21,578 bases of DNA from CAJBLF01 sp964613015 (GTDB lineage: Bacteria; Patescibacteriota; Gracilibacteria; Absconditabacterales; Absconditicoccaceae): positions 1-21,578 of the forward strand of contig CAZTFP010000021.1 of assembly GCA_964613015.1 (NCBI GenBank). Direction: 5' to 3'. The position numbers were made by a program, and so were the translations under genes. Of the stretch, positions 8,522 to 18,592 are shown in pieces. Within the stretch, counting starts at the first letter, position 1. The number at the start of each line of letters is the position of its first letter. The notes beneath the pieces were generated by a model. It had not been told where the DNA came from. It saw only the letters and a program-made list of their open reading frames with translations, and searched no databases.

Positions 8522-8545
8522 AAAAAAAACCTCTCTTTAGAGGTT
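8522..8545 (-). terminator. Intrinsic terminator of the 8566-9066 gene
   Basis: Read on the minus strand, a 7-bp stem AACCTCT / AGAGGTT with a four-base loop is followed by eight T. It lies 20 bp beyond the stop of the unknown gene and separates it from the hrcA leader region. Confidence 0.8.
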
Positions 8546-8565
8546 CATATGATGTGATGTTTTTA

Positions 8566-9066
8566 TTAATCTATTGTTGATGTGTCATCTGTAGTGCCTA
8601 TACTACCTGTATTCTCTAGCTGTTTTTGCCAAAGCATTCTATTGATTGACATTCTTGTAGGGGAAGCGTTACAAAATTCGTCTGCAGTTAATACGAGAAA
8701 TCATTTGATTCCCTGCATGATATAGCTCAGATTAAAATCATTTTCCCATATTTTTTGGTGGATTTTATGTTCTCCCACTTTTTCTAGTCCTTTTGTAGAG
8801 ATGTAATAGTAAATATCATGTTCGCCTATTTCTATATTTGGATTTTTTTTGTATTCCAATTCGTGGATTTGATCAGTATTTTGATGGTCAAGGCAGATGA
8901 GATATTCTTTCAGTGCATCTATATTTTGAAGAATATTTTTTATTTTATAATAATGTAAATATTTCAAAAAATCTTTTACCTCTTGTTTGAGATATCCTGC
9001 AATATCCAATACGTTTATTTCGTCGACAATATTTTTACTAATAATGTCTTTTTTGCTCTCTGCCAT
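8566..9066 (-). CDS. Unknown 166-residue protein downstream of ftsE
   Basis: I do not recognise the family. The first half is helical and charged (KKDIISKNIVDEINVLDIAG, then KQEVKDFLKYLHYYKIKN); the middle is richer in strands (EIGEHDIYYYISTKG). The last part (FLVLTADEFCNASPTRMSIN) is reached only through one TGA read as Gly at 8701. There is no signal peptide or membrane helix. It follows the FtsE-like gene by 32 bp on the same strand and ends just before a strong terminator, so the two probably form one transcript. The ADEFCNASPTR segment might be a useful search seed. Confidence 0.65.
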
Positions 9067-9098
9067 ACGAATATCGTTATTTAGAAGAAATAAAATGA

Positions 9099-9764
9099 CT
9101 ATTTGATTACATATAATTTGATTGGATGTTTTGCTTTGAGGTAGTTTAATAGGTGAATATCATGAGTAATCAAAAATATTGTATTTCCTTCTTTGTTTGC
9201 TTGCATCAGAATATCTGCTACTATTTGTGTGTTTTCTCGATCGAGATTACCTGTCGGTTCATCGGCAATGATAAATTCAGGATCGTGAATGAGTGCTCTT
9301 GCGAGAGATACTCTTTGTTTTTCTCAGGCACTTAATAATTTCACAGGTGTCGCTAAAAGATGTTTTATGTTTACCTTTTGTAATACTTGTTTGAGTTTTG
9401 ATTCTATAACACTTTCACCGACTTCGTATAATTCTAGTGGATAAATAATATTGTCTCTGACCGTAAGATCTTCTAGTAATTGATAATCCTGATAAATTAT
9501 CCCCAGTCTTTTTCTCAAAATCTGAATGTCTTCAGCAGAGAATGTCGTCATATCTTGTCTGTTGTAAAAAATCGTTTTTTCTGGAGGAGTAAGTTTTCCT
9601 GTTATAAATTTTACTAATGTCGTTTTGCCTGCTCATGATTTCCCTGTAAGCACAAAAAAGTCATTTGTGTCCAAAGATAGACTCAGTTTATCAAAAAGTG
9701 GTGATGGATTGTCTCGATATCATCGACTGAGATTTCTTATCTCTATTAATGGAGTGGTATTCAT
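9099..9764 (-). CDS. ftsE: FtsE/LolD-type ABC transporter ATPase
   Basis: Cytoplasmic ATPase of an ABC complex that works with an FtsX-like membrane partner, in cell division (FtsE) or lipoprotein release (LolD). The 221-residue protein shows Walker A GKSGAGKT (41-48), the Q-loop in IYQDYQLLEDLTVRDN, the signature LSAGEKQRVSLARAL (from 144), Walker B FIIADEP (D168, E169), and the switch H201 in LITHD. TGA encodes the glycine of RGY, the first conserved Walker A glycine after KS, and the signature glycine, which is strong evidence for UGA = Gly. The stop is TAG. No ftsX-like gene is present in the window. FtsE is preferred over LolD on length and general pattern. Confidence 0.85.
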
Positions 9765-9931
9765 AATAAAGTGACTAGGCTATAAAATGATTATTAAGAA
9801 TTTTGGAATATATTTTTTAATTACTCTTCACTCTTTCATTCTTAATTACTTCTTTGTTTGTATACTTAAGTATATCCTCAAAAAGTTTATTTTGCAAAAG
9901 AAACTCTTTACGTCTGAGTGTTTGAATTGAC

Positions 9932-9973
9932 AAAATCACTAAAATTGACCAAAATTGCCAAAAACTGATAAAA
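9932..9973. other. Phased A-tracts (likely intrinsically curved DNA)
   Basis: Five A-tracts of 4-5 bases at 9932, 9941, 9951, 9960 and 9970 are spaced 9-10 bp apart, close to the helical repeat, in the 309-bp gap between divergent ftsE and pheS. Such phasing is known to bend DNA and often lies by promoters. The core word AAAATTGCC occurs again at about 9994. Apart from this and the promoter below, the gap 9765-10073 shows nothing I can name. Confidence 0.45.
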
Positions 9974-9974
9974 T
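9945..9974 (+). promoter_or_regulatory. Likely pheS promoter
   Basis: TTGACC (9945-9950) and TAAAAT (9969-9974) with an 18-bp spacer, each 5 of 6 to consensus, inside the phased A-tract region. The predicted leader is about 90 bases. A second TTGACA at 9927 has a poorer matching -10. Confidence 0.4.
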
Positions 9975-10073
9975 TTCGTTTTATTCTTCATTAAAATTGC
10001 CAAAAAATGGTTGAAACTTCAGTCTATTTGTATATTTATACTTCATATCTATTTAGTTTGTTAGTTTAAATGA

Positions 10074-11096
10074 ATGATAGAATTGAAACATGCCTTATGA
10101 GAATTGGGGAAAGTTGCTGATGCCGTTCAGTTAGATAATTTTTTTCAAATATATCTTGGTAAAAGATGATTGCTTAATGAAGAATTTAAGCTCTTGGTAA
10201 GTCTCGGTTCTGAAGATAAAAAGGATAAATGAGCAAAACTTTCTGAAATCAAAACAGAATTGACTGCTGCTTATGAACAGAAACAACAGTATTTTATGAT
10301 GGGCAAAATCAATGAACAACTTGAAAAAGATCTTGTAGATATTAGTTTAGATGTAACTACAGAATATGGCTCGTATTCTTTACTTGCAAAAGTCAGGAGA
10401 GATATTGAAGATGTATATAAATCTATGTGATTTATCATAGATTATGGGCATGAGATCGTCACAAAATTTGAAAATTTCGAATCGGTAAATATACCGCTTT
10501 CCCATCCTGCTACAGAAATGCATGATACTATCTACCTCGAAGACAAAGATCCTAGCTGACAAAACCTTATTCTCAGAACACATAATTCTGCACATCAAGT
10601 CCAAGATATTATGAAATATGGCGTTCCATTGAAATTGTGATCACCAGGAAGGGTATATAGGTTTGATAGTATGGATGCTTCACATGATGTAATGTTTCAA
10701 TATGCCGAAGGTATTATTGTCGATAAAAACTTGGGTATAGCACATTTTAAAGATACGATGCAAAAATTACTTTCAGCTATTTTATGAAAAAATATCATTA
10801 TCAGAATGAGACCATCGTATTTCCCTTTTGTGGAGCCTGGTTTTGAAATAGACGCACAATGTCCTATCTGTGGTGGTACATGATGTAGTTTATGTAAAGG
10901 TTCTGGATGGATAGAGTTGCTTGGTGCTGGAATGATTCATCCCAAAGTCCTTATAAATGCATGATTAGATCCCAAAGAATGGTCGGGTTTTGCTCGATGA
11001 GTAGGAGTAAGTAGATTAGCTGCCATAAAATATGGCATCAAAGATATTAGATATTTTACCAATGGTGATTTAAGATTTGCGAAATCATTCGCTTAA
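10074..11096 (+). CDS. pheS: Phenylalanine-tRNA ligase alpha subunit
   Basis: Class II aminoacyl-tRNA synthetase alpha chain; with PheT it charges tRNA-Phe. The 340-residue protein has an N-terminal coiled-coil arm (about 1-85), then PLSHPATEMHDTIYLED, LRTHNSAHQVQ (motif 2 region), GRVYRFDSMDASHDVMFQYA, MRPSYFPFVEPGFEI, and the C-terminal catalytic end SRLAAIKYGIKDIRYFTNGD with FAKSFA. Inserted at 263-274 is a four-cysteine knuckle CPICGGTGCSLC followed by KGSGW, a zinc-ribbon-like element found in part of the PheS family. Ten TGA codons are read as Gly, one inside the knuckle (G270). ATG 10074 is the start; an overlapping ATG at 10070 is out of frame and soon stops. No pheT follows. Confidence 0.95.
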
Positions 11097-11118
11097 ATCC
11101 AACTAACAACTAACAACA

Positions 11119-11349
11119 ATGGTATTTTTTCATTCTTTGATTTCTCCTATGAATATCGCCTTTTTTCGAAGATCCGTTATCATCGTTAGTATAGTTATTG
11201 CTGTGACTGATTTTGTTGTTTTTTATGCACTTAAAAGGAAAGGCACAGATCTGAATACATTGACATGGAAGTTCATCCTTCTTGTAGTGATTATAACCAT
11301 CATTCCAATAGCCATTAATTTTCTGGTTCATTTTGTACTCAAGAAATAA
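11119..11349 (+). CDS. Small two-helix membrane protein
   Basis: The 76-residue protein has two hydrophobic helices, at about residues 19-38 (VIIVSIVIAVTDFVVFYAL) and 52-73 (FILLVVIITIIPIAINFLVH), joined by a basic loop (KRKGTDLN) and ending in KK. I know no function for it. It starts 22 bp after pheS, shares its strand and is followed at once by a strong terminator, so it is probably cotranscribed with pheS. It has no TGA codon. The coding call rests on context and on the clean helix-loop-helix pattern. Confidence 0.6.
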   Translation: MVFFHSLISPMNIAFFRRSVIIVSIVIAVTDFVVFYALKRKGTDLNTLTWKFILLVVIITIIPIAINFLVHFVLKK

Positions 11350-11379
11350 AAAAAATTCCGCTTAAACGGAATTTTTTTT
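11348..11379. terminator. Bidirectional intrinsic terminator after pheS transcript
   Basis: The core stem AATTCCG / CGGAATT with a six-base loop is extended by eight A on the left and eight T on the right. It can act on both strands between the pheS transcript and the convergent HD hydrolase gene, whose stop is at 11401. Confidence 0.85.
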
Positions 11380-11400
11380 ATTTCTTTGTCGTTCATAGAA

Positions 11401-11964
11401 TTATTTGTTTTTTACGATAGTATTTTGGCTAATAAGCATACTTTTTATTTTTTCGATTAATTTTTTGTGTGTTTGCGTTAATTTTCTTTTTCATGATTCG
11501 ATATGAGCTAAAATTTCGTTGGTTTCTTTGGTATATCTTTCTTGAAATTCTTTTGATGTCTCTTGTAGACTTCTTACATTATCTAAGCGATCCGAGAGTT
11601 TGATTACCAAACCATATGATGATAAATTCATCATTTTGTTCTTTAAATATTCTGTTTTTCCTATTTTTTTAATTTCTTTTTCGTCAGAAGTTAGTTCGTC
11701 TACTAAGGATGCTGTCATATATCCAAATTTTTCTGCAATCTCCTGAAGCGTTACATTTGTACAATCTTCCACTGTATCGTGCAACAAGGCTGCTGTCATC
11801 AAAAGTTCTAGGTTTTTTGATTTTTTAAATTCTTCAATGTTTCTAGCTACATTGATGGGATGCCAATAGTATGGTATGTTGCTGCCTTTTCTGTGCTGTC
11901 CCTTGTGTTTTTCCAAGGCAAATCCAAGCGCTTTTTCAAACATACCCGTAAATTTTTTGTCCAT
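11401..11964 (-). CDS. HD-domain phosphohydrolase of the MESH1/SpoT type
   Basis: Probable (p)ppGpp 3'-pyrophosphohydrolase or related nucleotide phosphohydrolase. The 187-residue protein is a single HD domain with the family pattern of MESH1 and the SpoT hydrolase domain: HKGQHRKGSNIPYYWHPINV (H35), ALLHDTVED (H62, D63, E66, D67), EKFGYMTASLVDELT and VIKLSDRLDNVRSL (D125). No synthetase, TGS or ACT domain is present, so it would only degrade alarmone. One TGA (11491) read as Gly adds a basic C-terminal tail of about 30 residues. The stop is TAA. It lies 29 bp downstream of the glycosyltransferase gene on the same strand. The exact substrate is inferred. Confidence 0.85.
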
Positions 11965-11993
11965 GTTATATATATGAAGATAAATATTTAACT

Positions 11994-13100
11994 TTATTTA
12001 TTCTTCCATTTTTCTCTGATTTTTCTTGCTATCATTTTCCTGTCTCGTTGAGTGCTCATAAACTTTTTGAATCCTTCTACGAGTGTATTGTGTTTTTTAT
12101 CTTTCACCAAAACGCCGCAATCTTCATCTACTAGTTCAGCAGTAGCTCATTCACCATATCCGAACACAGGGACTCCCATAAGAAGTGCTTCTACGGTTCC
12201 GATTCCATAACTTTCTTTGGTCAGATTTATAAGTCATTTTGCTTGGGTGATGATTTTTATCTTTTCATCTATATCTTGTATTCGTCCTATAAAAATAATT
12301 GACGGACCTGCCATAGATTTAAGTTGTTTTTCGTCGGGTCCGCTTCACATAATAATAAGCGGAACTTTTAACTCATTACATAATTTGATTATTTTGTCTG
12401 CTTCTCTGACGAAACTCACTAATCTTCCTACATACAGGTAATATGCTTGTGGAATCTCTTGTACTGCAGGGATGAAAAATTTGTTTGGAATGTGAGGATA
12501 TTTTATTTGAATGTGTTTCATGCCATAGAGCTCTTCAGCTACTTTGGCTGTGTATTTACTATTGGCAAATACTTTATCAAACTTAGTAAACCTGAGGTCT
12601 CGCTTCCTTAGTTTGGGAACTATCCGATTAAATAATTTTCCTTTTATTCCTGTAAGTTTTTCTTTGTATTCATCATAATGTGTCCAGATATATTGCATAG
12701 GTGAATGAAGATAGATCATCATCGGTATGCCTGATATTGGAGTGATGTTTTTGGCTATGGCAAACGATGAAATCGTGATATAGTCAGGTTTTCGTTTCTT
12801 TATTTTTTTGGAAAGTATTTTCATCAAACTTGGATAAAAAAACATCAAATTACGGTAATCGAAGAGTCGTGAAAGTAGTGGAACTTTGTGTTTTCCACAC
12901 CAGAGAAAAAGTCTATTTATCCATTTGGGTAAGGCAGTAATTACGGTGAGATTATGGTGATTTGTTTTGAGTTGTTCACAATCAGAAAAAAGGGTAAACA
13001 CTTGGGCGTGTTTTATATTTTTTTGTTCATCGATGAGATCTTGGAGTACACTCAGTGCTCATCATGGATTTATTCGACAGTGTACAAAGGCTATTCTCAT
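11994..13100 (-). CDS. GT4-family glycosyltransferase
   Basis: GT-B-fold glycosyltransferase that moves a sugar from a nucleotide-sugar donor to an envelope glycan or lipid. The 368-residue protein begins MRIAFVHCRINPGGALSVL, with the Gly-Gly of the acceptor-side loop encoded by two TGA in a row. The middle has YVGRLVSF and the donor-binding start LIIMGSGPDEKQLK; near the C terminus is the E-x7-E motif in KESYGIGTVEALLMGVPVFG. Five TGA codons are read as Gly. The ATG at 13100 restores the N-terminal Rossmann strand that is lost if the gene is started at the next fragment. The acceptor is unknown; an exopolysaccharide or surface glycolipid is likely. Confidence 0.9.
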
Positions 13101-13321
13101 GAAAACGATTACAGCTATAAATAATCAAACGACTAAACGATTTTTACCATAACCATTTTATCGCTTTCTTATTTTATCATTTAGGCGTGGTTTTTGCAAG
13201 GAAAAAATTTTTGTATCAGAACTGCTTGAAAAACATTTATAAAACCGTATTAATCAGTCGTTTTATTGTTGTATGTAGTTATTTCATCTACATAGAACGT
13301 TTTATGTTTTTTGTGTATATT

Positions 13322-13735
13322 ATGGATAGAGAAGAAAGAGTATTTCTAAAAAAGAATCTTATCAAACTTATTATCTGACTCATATTATTGGGATTCTCGT
13401 TTTCATATATTCAAAACCATCCCGCTGAAAAATCATCCATTTTTTCTGGTTTTCAGGTACTTTGGCAGAGAGTAGTTGTATATGTACATAAAATAACCAA
13501 TACCGATTCTGAAGCTTTTCAAAAAAAATATGATTATGAAAAAACCTATGAAGAACTGATCAATATGACAGAAACGAAAAAATGTTCAGATCCTGCAATC
13601 CTTACTGAAATCAATGAAACCTATCTTAGTCTGCAAAAAGAATGAATAAAAACGATTGATGAAAATCTTCCCGGATATATACGCAAGGCCAATGAATATA
13701 AAAATTTAATTGATAATTGTACTAGACAACCTTAA
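13322..13735 (+). CDS. Unknown small membrane-anchored protein
   Basis: Not recognised. The 137-residue protein begins MDREERVFLKKNLIKLIIGL, with one hydrophobic segment at about 13-30, then a mostly helical, charged domain (YDYEKTYEELINMTETKKCS, ending NLIDNCTRQP) likely outside the membrane. Two cysteines could pair. Two TGA codons are read as Gly. The frame stays open upstream to 13187 and an ATG at 13304 is also possible, but ATG 13322 gives the usual charged start before the anchor. It diverges from the glycosyltransferase gene and is convergent with the rseP-like gene across a shared terminator. Confidence 0.65.
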
Positions 13736-13785
13736 TTTACCATTGATATTTTTACGTTCCAAATTTTCACGTATTTGTTTCTACA

Positions 13786-13817
13786 AAAAAAACTCTGCAT
13801 TGTCGCAGAGTTTTTTT
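13786..13817. terminator. Bidirectional intrinsic terminator
   Basis: The stem AACTCTGC / GCAGAGTT with a six-base loop (ATTGTC) is extended by A's and T's to about 13 pairs. It lies between the convergent 13322-13735 gene and the rseP-like gene and ends both. Confidence 0.9.
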
Positions 13818-13868
13818 ATATTGTTTCTTATTCTACATAGGAGAGTGATTGTGTGTGAGAGATACTTC

Positions 13869-15068
13869 TTATCCTAAAAAAGGTATCTTAATGCCTCGGA
13901 AATGTACGAGATCTTTGAGAATGATATATACTCATAATGTCATAAGTGCTATGAAAAATATTAGATTTATATAACTTTCTATGGTGAAATATTTTTCTGG
14001 TTTGAGCTTTCCAATTCCTTGAATCAATACTCCTAATAATCTTCCTCCATCCAATGCTGGGATAGGAAGTACGTTGAAGAGTGCAAGAGCTAAAGAAATG
14101 ATTCCAAAAAGTCAAATGAGTGGACTTCGTTTCTTTTCTTCTCGAAGTGTCTGAACAACTTTGACAATACCTACCGGGCCTGTAAGTTTATTTACGGATC
14201 AACTGATTTTGGTTTTATTAAAGGAAAATAGATTTGATCCCAAAGTTCCAAGCGTACTTAGTGTCAGTTTGCTTTCTGCACCAATTTCTTGGAGTCCAGC
14301 AAGCATAGCTTTACCAAGGGGAAATTTTATAAGTTTAACTTGTAGATCTCCAGCGTTTAGGAAAGTAATTCCGAGTATGCAATCATCATTGCCACAGGTA
14401 GCAATTCAGTTTAAAATATTTTTATCTCTTTGATAGCTTAGGGTGATTTTTTGTCCGATGAACTTTTTGAGAAGTATACTGACATTGAGAATAGATACTT
14501 TTTCTTGATTGATAGACAAAATAATATCTCAGGATTGTAAATGCATATTGCTTGCTATACTTCATGATTCTACTTCATCTATTTTTACTGGTATTTCAAG
14601 AATATTCCCACTAGTCAATCCTTGTGATTGGAGAAAAGAAAGTGTCGGCATAAGATAACTTTGACTATTTGACTTAAATGCATTTTCTGGAACGATCTGA
14701 AATGGTTTAGTACCGACGTAAAAAATTCCTGTAAATAAAAGCCAAGCAACCAAAAAATTCATAGCTACTCCAGCAAGTAAAATCATAATTTTACTTCCCA
14801 GTGACGCTTTGATAAAACTATCTTTTGCATTGAAGTCTGCTTCATCTTTTGGATCTTCTCCTTTGAGTCTCACAAATCATCCGAGAGGTAAAAGATTAAG
14901 AGTATATTCTGTACCTGATTTATCTGTCCAGATTTTACATACTTTTGGAGGTATTCCGATACCAAATTCCAATACTTTGACACCTCTTTTTTTTGCGGTC
15001 ATAAAATGCCCAAATTCATGAGCAAGGACCAAAAACATAAACATGAGTATTCATAAAACTATTCACAT
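13869..15068 (-). CDS. rseP: RseP-type site-2 zinc metalloprotease (M50)
   Basis: Intramembrane protease that cuts membrane-bound regulators or signal-peptide remnants. The 399-residue protein has the zinc motif HEFGH (H17, E18, H21) in the first helix, the LNLLPLGGFVRLKGEDPK block, a second helix with the AGVAMNFLVAWLLF motif, one PDZ-like domain (about 150-240; SGDIILSINQEKV), and the third zinc ligand in NVLPIPALDGGRLL (D340), followed by C-terminal helices. Nine TGA codons are read as Gly, one being codon 2, so a standard-code reading would stop after Met. ATG 15068 is preceded by an in-frame TAG two codons upstream. It diverges from tatD. Confidence 0.95.
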
Positions 15069-15220
15069 ATGCTATTGCTAATAATTAAAGATTACGAAAT
15101 ATACGGTTTTTCGTTGATTAGTATTTACGAAATTGTATAACCAAAGCAACTCATTTTAGTGGAAAGCGTAAAGCTAAAAATTCACTATTGAAAACCTCTT
15201 TATTCTGATATATTTCTCTG

Positions 15221-16069
15221 ATGAAATTATTTGATTCCCATACTCATTTGAATACTAGTGCTTTGTTTGATGACTGGCAATGATATTTGCAGAAATTTAT
15301 CAATGTTGGTTGAATTGGACTCGTAAATTCTGGAGCGAGCGAAGCTTATAATGCCCAAGGTATAGAGATTGTAAAGACCGTTGAAACATTGAGAGATTGA
15401 ATGATTGTTGGGTGGCAAAATATATTGGTTAAATCTACGATCGGGTATCATCCATGATCTTGTGAAGATGGAGAGATAACTGAAGAAAATATTCAGCAAA
15501 AAATTATTGATTTGAAAAAGCTCTATATAGACAATAAGGAGTCTATTGTCGCTATCGGTGAATGTGGTATAGATACCTATTATCCTTGAACTGATCAATT
15601 CCTTCCTTTACAAAAAAAATTGTTTATTTTACAATGTGATCTTGCCCAAGAGCTTAATCTTCCTTTAATGATCCATATTAGAAAAGATTTTTGTTCTGCA
15701 TTTGAAATTCTTCAGCACTATCGTGATATGACTATTTATATTCATTGTCGAGGATTTGGTCCTCAAGAATTAGAGCTATTGAATCGTTGAAGTGTCGAAT
15801 TATGATGGAAATTATTTATCGGTTTCTGTGGTAATGTAACATATAAAAATGCTCACAATCTCAGAGATTCATTGGCTAAAATTCCATTAAATCAATTACT
15901 TTTGGAAACTGATGCTCCACGATTGAGCCCTCAAATTGTTCGTGGAGAAACTAATCATCCAGCGAATATTAAATATATCTATGAATTTGTTGCTGAGTTT
16001 TTGAACATTACTCCTGAGGTGCTTTCACAGCAGATAGAGAAAAACTTCAAGGCAGTATATAGTTTATAA
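15221..16069 (+). CDS. tatD: TatD-family metal-dependent DNase
   Basis: Metal-dependent hydrolase of the amidohydrolase fold with 3'-5' exonuclease or DNase activity. The 282-residue protein has the opening metal motif DSHTHLN, VNSGASEAYNAQG, TIGYHP, the AIGECGID glutamate motif, PLMIHIRKDF, IYIHCRGFG and the final LLLETDAPRLSPQ. All family metal ligands (two N-terminal His, Glu, two further His, Asp) have visible candidates. Seven TGA codons are read as Gly, including the G of YHPG. It diverges from rseP and is followed after 79 bp by an unknown gene on the same strand. Confidence 0.95.
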
Positions 16070-16148
16070 CTTGCTATTGAGATTCTTTGACATTTATTTA
16101 TATATATTCATAATATATTGCTATTTTTTATTATTATTATATTATCTA

Positions 16149-17288
16149 ATGAATAATAATCCAGAAAATTTTGATATGGATAGATTCACTATTAGTGAGA
16201 AGATTTTTGATCAAATAACATTGGTTTTTGATGAAATAAAAAGATTATTATCTTCATGAGATTTTCAGTTTCCTGCATGAAAGACAGCTTTATTATCCAA
16301 AAAGGAAGATTTTTTTATTCTTTTGAAAACTGTTCTTTGAGATACAACTATCGAAAAGTTTTTTGTCGATAAACATGATGTAAATTATCTCAAGTGATTA
16401 AAAACTTCAGAATTTTCTTTGGTATTTGATATATATAAATTATTGGAACTTTATTTTGCATCACAATATATACCTTTAGAAAAAGATGTTATTGTCCCCA
16501 AGCTTGAGCTTTTACAAACTTTGGAAGTTCAAGAGGAGTTTGGTCGGCAGTATATATCATCACTCCTTTGAAATGGCGATATATTTACCAATAAAAACTG
16601 TTATGAGGTTTTCAAAACATTTGATTTGCGTACATATACTGATCAAAATTTGCAGATAAAGGTGGAAACATTAAAAAAATTTCTTCTATCGAAAAAATCA
16701 AAAGATGTTGAATTGATTCGTTTTGTCGGTTTTTTAGTAAAAAGTATAAGAGATTATCTTGAAGTAAAAAATGAAGAATCAGTAGTAATGCAATGAAAAG
16801 AAGAAGCTAAAAAAAAGAATGGTATAGTAAGAGATATTTTTCTGGGTAATCTAAACTTTTTTGATGAATTCATTCTTTGGGCAAAAGAACATATTGGAGA
16901 GAAGTCTGATTTTACGGATATTGCATCGCTAGAAGATTTACAAAAAGATACAGTAAAATATTCGGTTTTTTTGCAGTTTAGAAAGCTCTTTTCTTCGAAA
17001 TATATGGAGAATGTAGTCGTTCCGTATAAAAACTTATTCGAAAAGAATGACAAGATAGAAAAAAAATATTATTCTGCTATTTTATATGATTTGAATAATT
17101 TATGAGAAGGATATACTAAAGATATCTCTGAGTTGGCATTTTTTATCTGATTAAAAAAATGATTTATCTTGTGAGATATCTATGAATTTTTATATAAACA
17201 GGAAGACAAGTTTCCTGATTTATCATCCTATCTTTCTTGATTATTATGAAAAGAGTTTACTGGCTATACAAATAGCCTTTCACAATAA
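16149..17288 (+). CDS. Unknown 379-residue UGA-rich protein
   Basis: I do not recognise the family. The protein is soluble, strongly helical and rich in Lys, Glu, Phe and Leu, with no signal peptide or membrane helix. Short regions such as LSSGDFQFPAGKTALLSKKE, FGRQYISSLLGNGDIF, KKKNGIVRDIFLGNLNFFDE and LAFFIGLKKGFILGDIYEF may serve as search seeds; PAGKT resembles part of a P-loop but lacks its first glycine, so no ATPase is claimed. Twelve TGA codons are read as Gly, among the most of any gene here. The continuous frame over 1140 bases and a start after tatD support a real gene. It is convergent with the MFS gene at a distance of only ten bases. Confidence 0.75.
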
Positions 17289-17298
17289 AATACGTCTC

Positions 17299-18543
17299 TT
17301 ATTGTTTGAGTTTCAAAATTTTTCTTCACAAAACTATATTAACTAAAATAATAAATACTCCTAATCCTATGAGTGCATATTCTACAGGAAAACGAGCTAA
17401 TATCTGTTTTCCAATGGTTGTATAGAGTGCAAATACTGTAAAGATTATAGATCTCGTGGTTGCTACAGCGATTCACTTGGTTTGTCACATAAGAACATGA
17501 TTCCATGCAGGCATCCACAATCCTTCAGCAAAATTAAAGAGTACCATAATTACGGTTATCGCAATCCAAGATTTAAGAAGGAAAGCTACAACAATCAATA
17601 AAACTGCTTGAGCAATAGTAGAAAATACCCATACACGATTATATGTCCATCTCTCTCATAACTTATAGGCATATTTATTAGCTATAAAAATAGCCATTGT
17701 ACTAATAATTCATAAAATACCTGCTAACCAAGGATCCATTCATGCCTTTACACGAAGAGGAAGAGAAATAATTGCCAGAAATGCTACATGATTAGCTAAT
17801 GAACGATAAATCATAAATACTCTCATGTTTTTATTCATAAGTATATTTCTTATGGTATTTTTCGTCGTGGTATAACTAGTAAGGAGGATTTTTTTGATAC
17901 CCAATAACTTCGCTTGAATAGGATGGATTTCTTTGAGTTTTATCGTGATAACCACAATTATAAAAGCAAAAATAGTATCTAATATAGCCAATACTCTATA
18001 TCAATGCTCTTGTCATAGTCGTTTGATAATTCAGGAAACAGCTAGTGCAACTACAACACCGGCAATCGTTTCCAATGACATCAAATGGCCTATTGCTTTT
18101 CCAAAGGTTTTTTCTTCTCCTATATATCTGAGGTTTTCTTCTAGAAACGCTTGTCCTGTACTGTTCCAGAAAGCAAAATATAATCATCCAAAAAAAGAGG
18201 CAACAATAAATCACCAGTAATGAGGGAAAAATACTATTGTCATGGCTGCAAGCAAATTACATAGTACAGCAATAAATAATGCTTTTTTCCTGCCCACAAT
18301 ATCAGCAAATATCGATGTTGGTAAGTCAAATAAAAACACAACAATACTTCACACATTTGCGATAAGTATAATTTGAGGGATAGATAAACCTACATAAGTA
18401 TATAGTAATGTTATTACAGGTAGCAAGAAAGTGAACCCGGATAAAAAGTTTATCCAAGCTTGGAGATTTAAATTTTTTTTAATAAAGTTTATATCTATTT
18501 TTTTTTGTTCCATAAATATTTTTTGTATTGAGGTAATAGACAT
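17299..18543 (-). CDS. Major facilitator superfamily transporter
   Basis: The 414-residue integral membrane protein has about 12 hydrophobic helices. The loop 2-3 signature of MFS carriers appears as DLPTSIFADIVGRKKALFIA, and the second half starts with SLANHVAFLAIISLPLRVKA, then TGA-encoded Gly and MDPWLAGILG. Substrate is not predictable; it may be an efflux or uptake carrier. About twelve TGA codons are read as Gly, one directly after a TGG (HYW-G), which shows UGA is not Trp. ATG 18543 is the longest start; ATG 18513 (MEQKKI) is a good alternative. The gene lies 49 bp downstream of the VirD4-like gene on the same strand. The stop is TAA at 17299. Confidence 0.85.
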
Positions 18544-18592
18544 AATATATTGTAATTGTATTCATTTTTTTTTATCTTATCTTATATGATTT

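Noticed and set aside
13187..13321. Longer start for the 13322-13735 gene using GTG at 13187
   Set aside because: The extension adds an odd basic, hydrophobic leader before a normal charged start and anchor; ATG 13322 fits better, though it is not proven.
16218..16290. P-loop NTPase in the unknown 16149-17288 protein, from PAGKT
   Set aside because: The full GxxxxGK[ST] spacing is absent and there is no Walker B candidate in a sensible place.
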